From Monilinia fructicola (lineage: Eukaryota; Ascomycota; Leotiomycetes; Helotiales; Sclerotiniaceae), in contig VICG01000004.1 in the NCBI GenBank assembly GCA_008692225.1, positions 2,294,501 to 2,358,500 of the forward strand: a DNA stretch of 64,000 nt, given 5' to 3'. Position 1 is the stretch's first letter, and the number at the start of each line of letters is the position of its first letter. Below the pieces are notes generated by a model, which saw only the letters and a program-made list of their open reading frames with translations, was not told the DNA's origin and searched no databases. Shown here in pieces: positions 35,174 through 45,036 of this stretch. The position numbers and the translations under genes were made by a program.

Positions 35174-38100
35174 ATGGACCAGTGGCAGAATTATTCTGAT
35201 TCATCGGGTGCTGCAAGAAGGTACAACGGAAACCCCCCACCAGCCCATTCACAAATGACTAGAGATTACAACGGAATCTCCCAACCTCAACCTCCAACAG
35301 GTTTTACATACGATCAATATCAGGGAGGCTTGGGATCACATCCTCAATCCTTAGCAACTTCTCCTGCCAATCCGCAAATGACGGATGGAAACGGAGATGT
35401 GGCTATGCAAGACTCTGGAGATCAATACAGCAATATGAAATATCCTATGCGCCCTCATCATCAGCAGCACCTTTCGGGCAATCAAAGGCTGGCTCATCAA
35501 TCGCCGCAAGAACCATCTGCCGCTGCCCAACGTTATTCTCCAATGGAGACGTTATCCCCAACATCGCCATATGGCGCGACCCAGCAGCAAACCTCGAACC
35601 AGTATATGTCACCACCGGGGGCTGGCAGTCGACAATCTCCTTCCAAGAACGCATCATACTCTTCCCCGAATTCATATTATCCTAGCCGTCAACAATTACC
35701 ACCTATTCAGCCGTACGCCTCTAATAATTCTAACAATGAATCCTACCCGGCATCTGCCACTCAACAGCTGAACGCTATGTTTGGTAACGACCCAAAGTCT
35801 CCTAGACGACCAGTGCCTCAGTCCGCGCAAGGTCCCCCTGGAAGGGGTCCTGTTCCTGAATTTACCAAGATACGCTCGACGTCTGATTTGCAACCCAAGG
35901 TTAATGCGCAACCAGCGTTTCGCAGAGCGAATCCAGAGGGGGGATTCATAAGTGTAAGTTTGATAACCTTGCGCAACATGATGATAATCGGTGCTAATCA
36001 TCTTGGTTTCAGCCCCTTCAAGCTCTCACGAGCCACCTCCCCTCTACGTATCGGATATGCAACCCTAGCTTCAAATATGAATCCTCGCGGAATCCTCGTA
36101 GAGTGCTCACAAAGCCTAGCAAAGGTGTCAAAAATGATGGGTTCGATAACGAAGATAGCGACTATATTCTTTATGTGAACGATATTCTCGGATCGGAGGA
36201 AACTACTCATAAGTATGTTTCGAGATTGTCATGACTTGAGATTTGAGGGAATTCTCCTGCTAACGTGTTCTGCAGAAATCGTTATCTTATTCTTGATGTC
36301 CTTGGCCAAGGAACCTTTGGACAGGTGGTCAAATGTCAGAACCTCAAGACCCAAGAAGTCGTTGCGGTCAAGGTGGTGAAAAACAGGACCGCATACTTCA
36401 ACCAGAGTATGATGGAGGTTTCTGTTCTCGATTTGGTAAGCTAGCTCCATTCTTGAAATTTGGTGCCCAGTTGACTGACCACCATTCGTTTATGGTAGCT
36501 CAATACCAAGCTCGATAAAAATGATGATCACCACTTGTTGCGACTGAAGGATACATTCATCCATCGCCAACATCTCTGCCTGGTTTTTCGAACTGCTTAG
36601 TGTAAATTTGTATGAACTGATCAAGCAAAACCAGTTTAGAGGATTGAGCACCACACTTGTGCGAGTTTTCGCCCAGCAACTGTTGAACGGACTGAGCCTG
36701 TTGAACAAAGCCCGACTCATTCATTGCGATTTGAAGCCGGAAAACATTCTCCTCAAGAATCTTGAGAGCCCCATTATCAAAATTATCGATTTCGGATCAG
36801 CTTGCGACGAGCGTCAAACGGTGTATACATATATTCAGTCGAGGTTTTATAGATCTCCGGAAGTATTGCTCGGTCTGCCGTACTCATCAGCTATCGACAT
36901 GTGGTCATTGGGTTGTATCGTGGTTGAATTATTCTTGGGCCTTCCCCTGTTCCCCGGATCATCGGAGTACAACCAAGTTTCCCGCATAGTTGAAATGCTA
37001 GGAAACCCACCAAATTGGATGCTTGAAATGGGAAAGCAGTCTGGAGATTTCTTCGAGAAGAGGCATGATGTGGATGATTATGGCAGAAGAACATATCATC
37101 TCAAATCTATGGAGCAGTATTCTCGCGAGCATGGATCGAAAGAGCAACCAAGTAAAAAATACTTCCAGGCCACGACTCTGCCCGAGATCATCCGCTCGTA
37201 CGCGATGCCGCGAAAGAATATGAAGCCGAGCGAAGTTGAGCGAGGTAAGATGAATCCATTTGCTCGTGCAACCCCAACTAACATTCATGTCTAGAAATGA
37301 ACAATCGAGTTGCTTTTATTGACTTTGTTCGGGGTTTACTCAATATCAATCCTTTGGAGCGCTGGTCTCCACAACAAGCCAAGTTGCATCCATTCATCAC
37401 TCAACAAAAGTTCACTGGTCCATTCGTTCCACCAATGAATCTGAAGTCGAGTGCTATCAATCGATCTCCCGCCCCAGGAACCACACAGCAACAACAGGCC
37501 GAGGCTTTGAGCAAACAACGAGCACAGGCGGCACAAGCCCAAGCCCATTCGCAGGCTCAGTCTGCCGCTCATGCGTCATGCGTCATACAATTCAGGAGGG
37601 CCAGTCAATTCCTATGGCCAAGTACCGCAAAATCAACAGCACCCGCCGATGTGTACAACAGCAACAACATGTACACACCTAACTCCAACCACCAGGGGGC
37701 TCACCAAGCATCTCACCCAGCGTCTCATCAAGCGTCTCATCAAGGCTCTCACCAAGGCTCTCATCAGACTGGTCCACCACCATACCCCACGCAGCAAGGA
37801 TACAACCAGATGGGAATGATGGGTCAACCCCCAGCACAGATGCCACCAGCACAATACGGAGCTGGTCCTTCACAGCAACAGCCAAGTCTCTATCAGCAGG
37901 CTACTGTGAGATCCGGAAGGCAACGTGCTTCGACGATGGAAGTCCAGCAGGGTGGTATACCGGTGACGATACAAAGAGTTGCTAGTCACCTTGATCCTAG
38001 TCAGCCTATTCGGCTACAGCCGAGTCCTGCATACTATCCACCTCCCCCTGATGGAATTCCTGATGGAAATCCTGGTAGTGCACGAAGAAGAGGGAGCAGA

Positions 38101-38205
38101 GCTGCCCAAGGCGGACAAGCACCTACCCGAAATCGAGACTTCATCCGAAACCTAGAAGATCGAACATTGGAAGAAGGTTTCATGGGACAAAGCCAATGGC
38201 ACTGA
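35174..38205 (+). CDS. yak1: Yak1, DYRK-family protein kinase (frame disruptions)
   Basis: Dual-specificity kinase restraining growth under stress, downstream of PKA/TOR. Exons 35174-35953, 36013-36212, 36276-36435, 36499-37244 and 37295-38205; about 931 residues after removing one base. A Gln/Pro/Ser-rich N-terminus (~300 aa) is followed by the DYRK homology box (DNEDSDYILYVNDIL). The kinase domain has GQGTFGQVVKC, AVKVVKN, HCDLKPENILL, DFGSA, and the DYRK activation loop VYTYIQSRFYRSPE with the YxY autophosphorylation site. The tail is Gln/Ala/His-rich. Exon 4 carries five T at 36584-36588 where four would keep LVFELLSVNLYELI in frame; as written it stops at 36598-36600. The tail also has a 7-bp and a 2-bp duplication that cancel (see findings). 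The start is the ATG beginning MDQWQNYSD. An upstream in-frame ATG (35000) exists but reads non-conserved sequence. Confidence 0.93.
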
Positions 38206-39394
38206 AGTACACGACTCTGAAGTTGTCAGATGAGCGGAATTGATCGACGACCAGCGACAGCGAATCAAGCTAAACCTATAATCTAGCAACACCAATTGCA
38301 GCCTGGGAGCTAGTGTTTATATTATTCTTCGCGCATTACGTGATGGGCGTATGTTGTCAGGGATCGGGAAAAATTGAATCATGATACCCAAAGGCGGGGC
38401 TTTTCTATGAATATCACTGTTGGGTGGGGCCTTGGGTTTCTACGAAGTGAGTGACGAGTTCTGCAACGAGACGAGGAAGGCATAATGAAAGGAAAGGGGG
38501 AAATCACATGGAACTAAATGGCGAGGTTGTTATTAGAAATCGTCGGAGAATATTAAGTGAATGAATCTGCGGGGTCTTTTTGCTGGTATGGAAGGGGACG
38601 TTGCATTCAGAATTCGATTCATGTAAGCTATCAGTTATTGCATGCATGCATGGATGGGTTGGTTAAATGAGTTAAAGATGACAGTGAGCTAGTTGAACGC
38701 AAAGGAGAGAAATAAAGGAGCGCAGAGCACGCCGGCTTTTCTCGGGTCTTGATTACCTTTTTGGATTATGCTTGTGATGTGATATCTCCTGAATAAGTAC
38801 CAAGATACTCGTCCGAATGATAGATACCTCCTGCTAAATCAAAACACCACGAATAGCGAACTCTTCAGAACCTCCTCTCGCCGGCCACGACCTATCATGA
38901 TCAGCCACTGCACATCTCATATTTTGATATATATATATATTATATATATTCATGTTAGTTAAGCTTTAGGTACAGTATTTTATCAAATTACAGATACTGG
39001 TTCAAGTACGCGTAGATTACGGTGACGCCATGGTCGGATGCTAGGGGTTGATTATGCTTGGTTGGCGTCGTGTTGTGTTGTGTTGTGTTGTGTTGTGTTG
39101 TGTTGTTGTTGTGTTGTGTTGTGTTGTGTTGTGTTTGTGTTGTGTGTGTGTGAGGTTGGTATAGGGGTGGTGTGTTGGGCGCGTTGCGAATTGTGGCGAC
39201 GGAGGCGTGGGAAGAGGATGTCAAGAGGATATTGCTGTTTTCTCCCGAATGTCGAGGGTGGTGTTGGGAGGGCCGTCAGTGCCTTTCTTCACTGCAAGAT
39301 GCGGGTATCTCTCTCCGCCTCCGCCCTGTGCCCCGCTCCCGTGTCGGCTGCGACGCGGGCTCTCCACGATGTTGCCACGATGTAGGGAGGGCGT
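38206..39394. other. intergenic, with (GTGTT)n repeat
   Basis: Yak1 3' flank, a TA-rich patch at 38925-38952, then a long GTGTT-type tract. 39180-39394 may be the eroded 3' part of the GT8 remnant. Confidence 0.6.
39070..39152. repeat. (GTGTT)n / (GT)n tract
   Basis: About 80 nt of GTGTT pentamers with interruptions, ending in GT dinucleotides. Confidence 0.95.
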
Positions 39395-39960
39395 GGGGTT
39401 TGTGAGGGGGGAGTGGTAGGCGCAGTCTTTGCGGGTCCAGTTGGGGGGCAGGGGTCGAGGTTGCAGACGCAGACGTGGTTTGCGGCGAGGAGTTTGCCGC
39501 TTTCTCTGGGGAGGTTGGGGATCGAGAGGTGAGGGTGAGGGTGAGGGTGAGGAGGAGCTCGTCCGTGGGTCCTAGGATCGTGATGTCGGCGTCGAGGAAA
39601 CAGATGCGGTCCAGCCTGTGCGGTGGGGGAGAAGACTTGCAGGTTTTTCCACGTGTGCGCGAAGCGGGAGGCGACGCCGGAGTTCGCGCTTATATTTGGG
39701 GGTGGTTTCGTGGGGGGTTATGTTGGAGCGTTTGGCTTCTAGCTCGAGAGTTGGGATGTCGTGGGCGGGAGACCGGTGGCCATGAGGATGAGAGGGGATT
39801 GAGAACTATGGCGCTAGAGCGTGTGAGCGAGGATGAGCGCGCCGGGGAGGTGAGAGGGAGAGACGATAAGAGTTGCGTATGCGGCTCGGGGGTGTGGGGA
39901 ATCCCTGGGAGGAGTTGCGTTTGTAGAAGAGAAGTCTGGGGCGCTGGGCGGGCTTTCACG
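39395..39960 (-). pseudogene. GT8 (glycogenin-like) glycosyltransferase remnant
   Basis: Pieces of a family-8 glycosyltransferase lie in order on the minus strand but in different frames. The pieces are HDIPTLELEAKRSN (~39720-39760), SRFAHTWKNLQVF (~39635-39675), the donor-binding block DRICFLDADITILGPTDEL with its DxD (39555-39611), and the Cys-rich HVCVCNLDPCPPNW...KDCAYHSPLTNP (39395-39477). A hydrophobic N-terminal fragment resembling TLLTNxxYLPG is near 39930. At least four one-base shifts are needed to join them, one of them in a C6 run. The catalytic region is followed by sequence I cannot align. This is either a pseudogene or badly called GC-rich sequence, and GC content is higher than its flanks. 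The plus-strand open frame at 39475-40050 is only its antisense shadow. Confidence 0.55.
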
Positions 39961-39990
39961 ACTGAAGATTTCCATTTTTATATTGTCTGG

Positions 39991-41269
39991 GATGATTTTG
40001 AAGAGTGGGGGCTAGTAATGTCTGTGTTTGTGGTTAAAAAGTGTAGGTAAAACTACAGTTATGTTGAATCTAGAAGCTATTGTTGAAGAGCTATGCTATG
40101 TAGATGATAACAGGAAAGTACATGTATACAAAAAATGAAATTAGTTCTGAATGAAAAGGGACAGCGTAAAAGGCCGGAGGCCGAAATAAAGCTCTCTTCC
40201 ACGAATCGGCTTGCAATCGGCAAGTGGTGGCAAGAGAATTGACTCTGCCATCAAAATTTTGAATGCATAGTAAGTATTCAGCAAACATCAATATTCGTAG
40301 ACAAAAAAAAAGAAAAAGGACTTCAACGTCATTTGCACCAGAAGTAGGGGTATCCTCATGATTGTCATGGTTCTAGTTATATGCAGGTAAACATCAGTGG
40401 CGCTACTTGCAGATATAGACGTCAATGACTGCGTGGCGGCGTCGACAAGCGTGCTCTGTGCTGCGCACGGTTATTCTCAACGGTCGAGACGGCCATGGGG
40501 AATGCAAGTTCTTTGCAAGATACATGAAATAAGAGGCTCTCTTTTGGTGGCATGATTAGTGATGACGCATCAGATATGACTGGTTGTTTGGGGAAATCTC
40601 CATCGGCAAAAATACAAGGCGAGAATGTCCTTGTTGGAGTGAGAGACAACTGTTGAAACGAAACTTTGAAGGAGAAAGAAACACTTTTTTTTTCTTTTTC
40701 TTTTGATAATCGGGTTTGATGATTGATGTGGTCACCAGCATTGAAGAGAAGTTTGAATGTTCAACTCAATGTAGAATAGTAGTATCGGACTTTTTTCTAC
40801 CTTGGCGGTAGTCAGTGTAGTGACGGCGCCCGCCCGGACGTTGTAGATCCCCCGACTTTCCTCATCTAAGGTTAATTACTCGGTTAGATCGTTCCCCAGA
40901 TCTTATCTTATCTCCCCTATCCCCACCTGGATCTTCGCTTAAGGTTATCCATGAACAAATTGTGGTCGGCATGGCATGGTCAGCAATTGGAAATCATTCC
41001 CTCCACATTAATATTTTCCGAACCACATTTACTTCCACGATGCATAAACCTCTTCTTAGGAGTTTCAAATGCGTCGGTTTTTCCGTGTTCGCCCGCGCTT
41101 ACTGTTTACCTCCTTGAGATTGGATAGTGTGTTGTTTCCTGTACCCGGTACAATTTTTTTATACTTGCGCTGTTAGGTCTCTAACTCATTCGAGCACTGG
41201 CCTTGCACGTAGGAATAGATTTGCATCGATTATACCAATATTCACCCCTTCGCAGATTGGTGGCGCAAA
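39991..41269. other. intergenic
   Basis: No recognisable gene. Poly-A/T stretches at 40302-40318 and 40684-40705. Putative promoter of the hemerythrin locus at 41.0-41.27 kb. Confidence 0.6.
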
Positions 41270-42045
41270 TATGTCGACTTCAGTTGAGGATGCGAAAGCG
41301 CAACAGGTGATTGACAGGTTAAAGGAACCGGCGAATAAAGAAGCGGATATATTAGAGAAGAACGACGGGAGGGATGATGAGAGCATTGAATGTGATTAGA
41401 ACGGGGGAGAAGAAGGTAGCCAACAATGAGGATGGGAAGAAGACAACAAAAAGGAAAAGAAAGAAGAAGCGCTGCCTAAATTGAGCGCTGCGGATTTCAG
41501 AGTCTATAATTCTATGGCGGAACATATGGAATACTTTGTGCGCCTCTCTCATCTACTACCTTTCCATCTCTCGGTCCGGCCCTTCACTAACATGTTCTAC
41601 CTTTAGCACAACCACTTTCGGCAATCCTGGACTCTCCTCCACACCGCATGCACCACTAACCAACGCCCCCGCAACCTCTCTCTCCGGCAATTTCTCCAGA
41701 CAGGTCTCTCTTTCATCTCACAGCTAGAGGTTCATCATGGCATCGAAGAACAACACATATTCCCTGTTCTCGCGCGCAAAATGCCAGAATTTAAATCGGG
41801 AAAAAAATGCAGCGGAATTGTTGAGACAACATAAGGAAATCCACAAGGGAATGGACATTATGCAGGAATACCTTGAGAAGTGTAAAAATGGAGAGGTGGA
41901 GTTGAGTTTGAGGACACTGGGAGAGAAGATGGACACTTTTGGGAGGTTTTATGGACGCATTTGGATCAGGAGGTGAAGACTTTGGGCGCGGAGAACATGA
42001 GGAGGTATTGGAGTAAAGAAGAGATGGGGAGGATGCCTATGTGAG
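41270..42045 (+). pseudogene. hemerythrin (HHE) domain protein gene with multiple frameshifts
   Basis: Di-iron hemerythrin-like cation-binding proteins bind O2 or act in redox and iron handling; the role in fungi is unclear. ATG 41270 and one intron 41538-41606. Recognisable blocks: ADFRVYNSMAEHMEYF | HNHFRQSWTLLHTAC (41489-41650), EVHHGIEEQHIFPVLARKMP with the HHxxEE iron ligands (41728-41787), LLRQHKEIHKGMD (41818-41856), then EVLWTHLDQEVKTLGAENM (41943-41999) and YWSKEEMGRMPM to the stop at 42043-42045. They fall in three frames. Five one-base shifts are needed, near 41375, 41465, A7 at 41801-41807, G3 at 41941-41943, and 42000. With these corrected the length is 236 codons including the stop. 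As sequenced, no full-length product is possible. It may be a pseudogene or an error-dense read. Confidence 0.75.
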
Positions 42046-43551
42046 AGGGGAGGGAAGGAGCCTTATATTTCTCTGATGTTATTGGATGGAAGTAAGGATG
42101 TGGATGTCTTGGAAGTAGCCAGCCCTAAGATCCATATCATCCGGAGTAGGCCATAAACAGAACTATTGGATTGTTCCAAATTCGATCGGATGATAAGGGC
42201 AAGTGATCTATACATTATCGAACAACCAAAAGAACGCGGTCAGTGAGGTCAATGTTTGACAGTAGCTCAGACAATTACACAAGTTCAGATGATTTGATCC
42301 GGATGGTATCTATGGAAACTATATCCAAGTTTCTAGCAGATGTTGAAGTTCCAGTAGAACTAAGGAGCAACTTTAAACTTATCAGACGCCCTTAAAGTTC
42401 TGCACTCATTAGCTTAATACTGGCTTTCTCACAATTCTTAGTGATGTGAAATCTCCCATGATTTTCTTCACATTAACCTTGAGTAATCCCGGTGAGCTTT
42501 TATTCTTCTCAAATAACAGCGGAATTCCTGATCTGCCTTCAACTACTTGTCTCTAGTAAATTTTTTCATTCCGTCTCATCTCATCCCCATCATCTAATCC
42601 CCGTTGATGAGCTCACGCTATCAGCTCTCAGAAAAACTGATGGCTAATTCTCTGCATCCTACCCCTTGATCAGCATTCCAATTTCCTCATCTCATCGCAT
42701 GTTCTCTCCGTTGCACGTCTTCCCCAGATCTTCCCCGCACAAAGTGCCCACCATTCATTACGCAAAGGTAGAGTGACACAACAGCATTACACAAGCCGCT
42801 GCAGTCCCACTGGAACATCGCACAGGACTGAAACATGCATGCAGGCGGTTGGGAAATGGGTACTTGACAGGTACGGTGTTGCGGATCACATAGGTATGGA
42901 TCTGCGCGAGGCCAAGATCTTCTAGAATACAGGGACGGACACCCCGATCGCGTATGGGATGTGAGAGCGTCGTTGCGTGCGGCTTGGCGGATGGTGACAC
43001 GTCCGAGTGTGCGTTTGGATCACGGAGGTGGAGATGCGTGGGTGGCTGGATACATCTGGGGTGTATGGGATTTAGGTGTGTATGCGTTACTGTGAGGAGA
43101 TCGGCATTGGGCGAATCGGTTCGGGCCGTTTGATGGGATGGAGCATGGGTGTTGGAGGAGGTTTGGATTGGAGGGAAGGGATGAGAGGAGGGAAGTTACA
43201 TGAGCTCGTATTTAATAGGCTTTGTACAGGTTTTGTATACTAGGGTTGCAGATGTGGGCTCGGCGTATGAATACTGTATCATCGACTTTGAAGATGGAGT
43301 ATTATGGGGAAGTGATGTTGGACGTGTATTGTACTGCCGAATGGATACGAGATGGAAGCCAGATGATCTGTGTTGAATAGAATGTTATGTTATGGTATGG
43401 TATTATATGATGTGGCATATGATAGAACTTGCCGATATCATCTATAAAGCCTCCAACCTCTTCCCTTTTCCCCTCCTTCACTCTATCAACACATTTCCAT
43501 CAGACCTCAAGAAGAAACTCATCTCATCAACCAAGTCCGACTCCATCAAAA
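42046..43551. other. intergenic
   Basis: No recognisable gene, repeat or RNA. The last ~100 bp before 43552 is CT/CA-rich leader of the secreted-protein gene. Confidence 0.6.
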
Positions 43552-44465
43552 ATGTTCGCAACATCTCTCCTCCTCCTCAACGCTCTCGCAGCGACCGCAT
43601 TCTCCGTATCCATCCCCACGGTCGAAAAGCGTGCTTCTGCCGCTTCTACTTTCGTCTCTGGTGTGCAGTGGAAAGTTTCTGATTTTACTAGACGTGGGTT
43701 TCCCATTTCTTTTTCTCCCTTTCAACTTTCTCTCCACCCAATCCACCTTACTCTGGAGCTTTTACTTTGATGAAGAGAATGTGATGGCGAGCACGAACGG
43801 AACGGAATGTATAGAAAAGAATACTGATAATATAAAAACCAGCATGCACCCCCACAGTCTGTACCTACAATTTCACCATTAGTGTGATCCCCAGCAGTGG
43901 TCCAACATTGAATAGTGAGTCCATCTCCTCTCTTCACATTTCCTCTCTCCATCATCTCCCTCCCAGACCTGACATTCCCAGTACCCTGTCTCTATAACGA
44001 CACAGCCAGCACCCCGCCAGCATCCAACACGCCTCAAACACACTCTTACTCCGCTCTCTCCTGCACCGCCGCCACCACCTGGCAGGTAAACTGGGGATAC
44101 AATCCGAATGGAGATTTTGCCGTCATGACTGTTGTCGACACAGCCAAAGGACAAGATGCATTTTTGTACGATCAGCATTTCTTTCTTCGTGGCCCCAATC
44201 TCAAATCCACCCCTTATGCTATTTTTCTTGGTCCCAAGTTTGGACGTTGAAGCTATGATGCTTGGCGTTCAACCTCCGTATGTGGGAGCTCGTGAGATCA
44301 CTGAACCCAAGACATCATATGATAGATACTGAGCCATCAGCCATCAAGGAAAAGAAGAGAAGCTAACGCCCCGTTGCACACAGCGGTTGGAACGGCATAG
44401 CAGCCGGTACAGCATTCGAAGACAAAGGACCCAATACCGTATATGCACTTGGTACATTTGCCTAA
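43552..44465 (+). CDS. small secreted cysteine-containing protein (effector-type candidate)
   Basis: Not assigned to a named family. Exons 43552-43693, 43843-43914, 43967-44165 and 44384-44465; phases fit; 164 residues. Signal peptide: MFATSLLLLNALAATAFSVS, cleavage near residue 17-19. A dibasic Kex2-type site (VEKR) at residues 24-27 suggests a short propeptide. The mature part has four Cys (PCTPTVC, PCLY, LSC), suited to two disulfides, and N-glycosylation sequons (NFT, NLT, NDT). It ends GPNTVYALGTFA. Layout loosely recalls Alt a 1/AA1-like small secreted beta-barrel proteins, but I cannot confirm this. The last intron (218 nt) is long for this genome, though it has a GCTAAC branch site and CACAG acceptor. 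Convergent with eIF3c. Confidence 0.75.
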
Positions 44466-45036
44466 ACTCCTTCAACTTCACACACCTTCGCCATAAACCT
44501 GACACTTAAAATCCGAGAACATGCTCGGTTGATACACAAGAACTTTTTGCTGTGGATTTGTTTCGTTTGTCGTAAGGGGTTGATTTGATCTTATTTGATT
44601 TGATTTGATTTTGACCGCGTTGATTTTGTGTCGGTAGGATGGATTGATGAAGGATGGATAGAGTGCAAAGCAGAAAAGGAAGATGAAGAAACGTAGAAAT
44701 CGAGGAACGTGTCATTTGCATTTTCTTGACATATCTTAGTTATCTATTGCAATATGAATGCTATTCGGAGAACACTGGGGTGCCTTTCGGTATAACCCTA
44801 AATGACTTTGATTTGCCCACTTCAAGCAAGACGATACCTGCATATCAATTCTCTCACTGGAAATTCCAGCAGTTACACTGTCAGAATACTGATCAAATGT
44901 TTCATTCTTTTGTCTTCCTGGAGCATGAACCTAGCTTTTCCTAAGCTCTACATTAAAACGCCTTAGGGGTCAATTACAGTGCTGTGAGCAACCCTCCATT
45001 CCCAATGCATTAACACATCCATTCATTCATCCATAC
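44466..45036. other. intergenic, convergent 3' flanks
   Basis: Contains a short (GATTT)n run near 44590-44615. No gene seen. Confidence 0.7.

Noticed and set aside
39475..40050. 191-codon plus-strand frame
   Set aside because: Gly/Arg/Val-rich antisense of the GT8 remnant; the minus strand carries recognisable motifs, this strand none.
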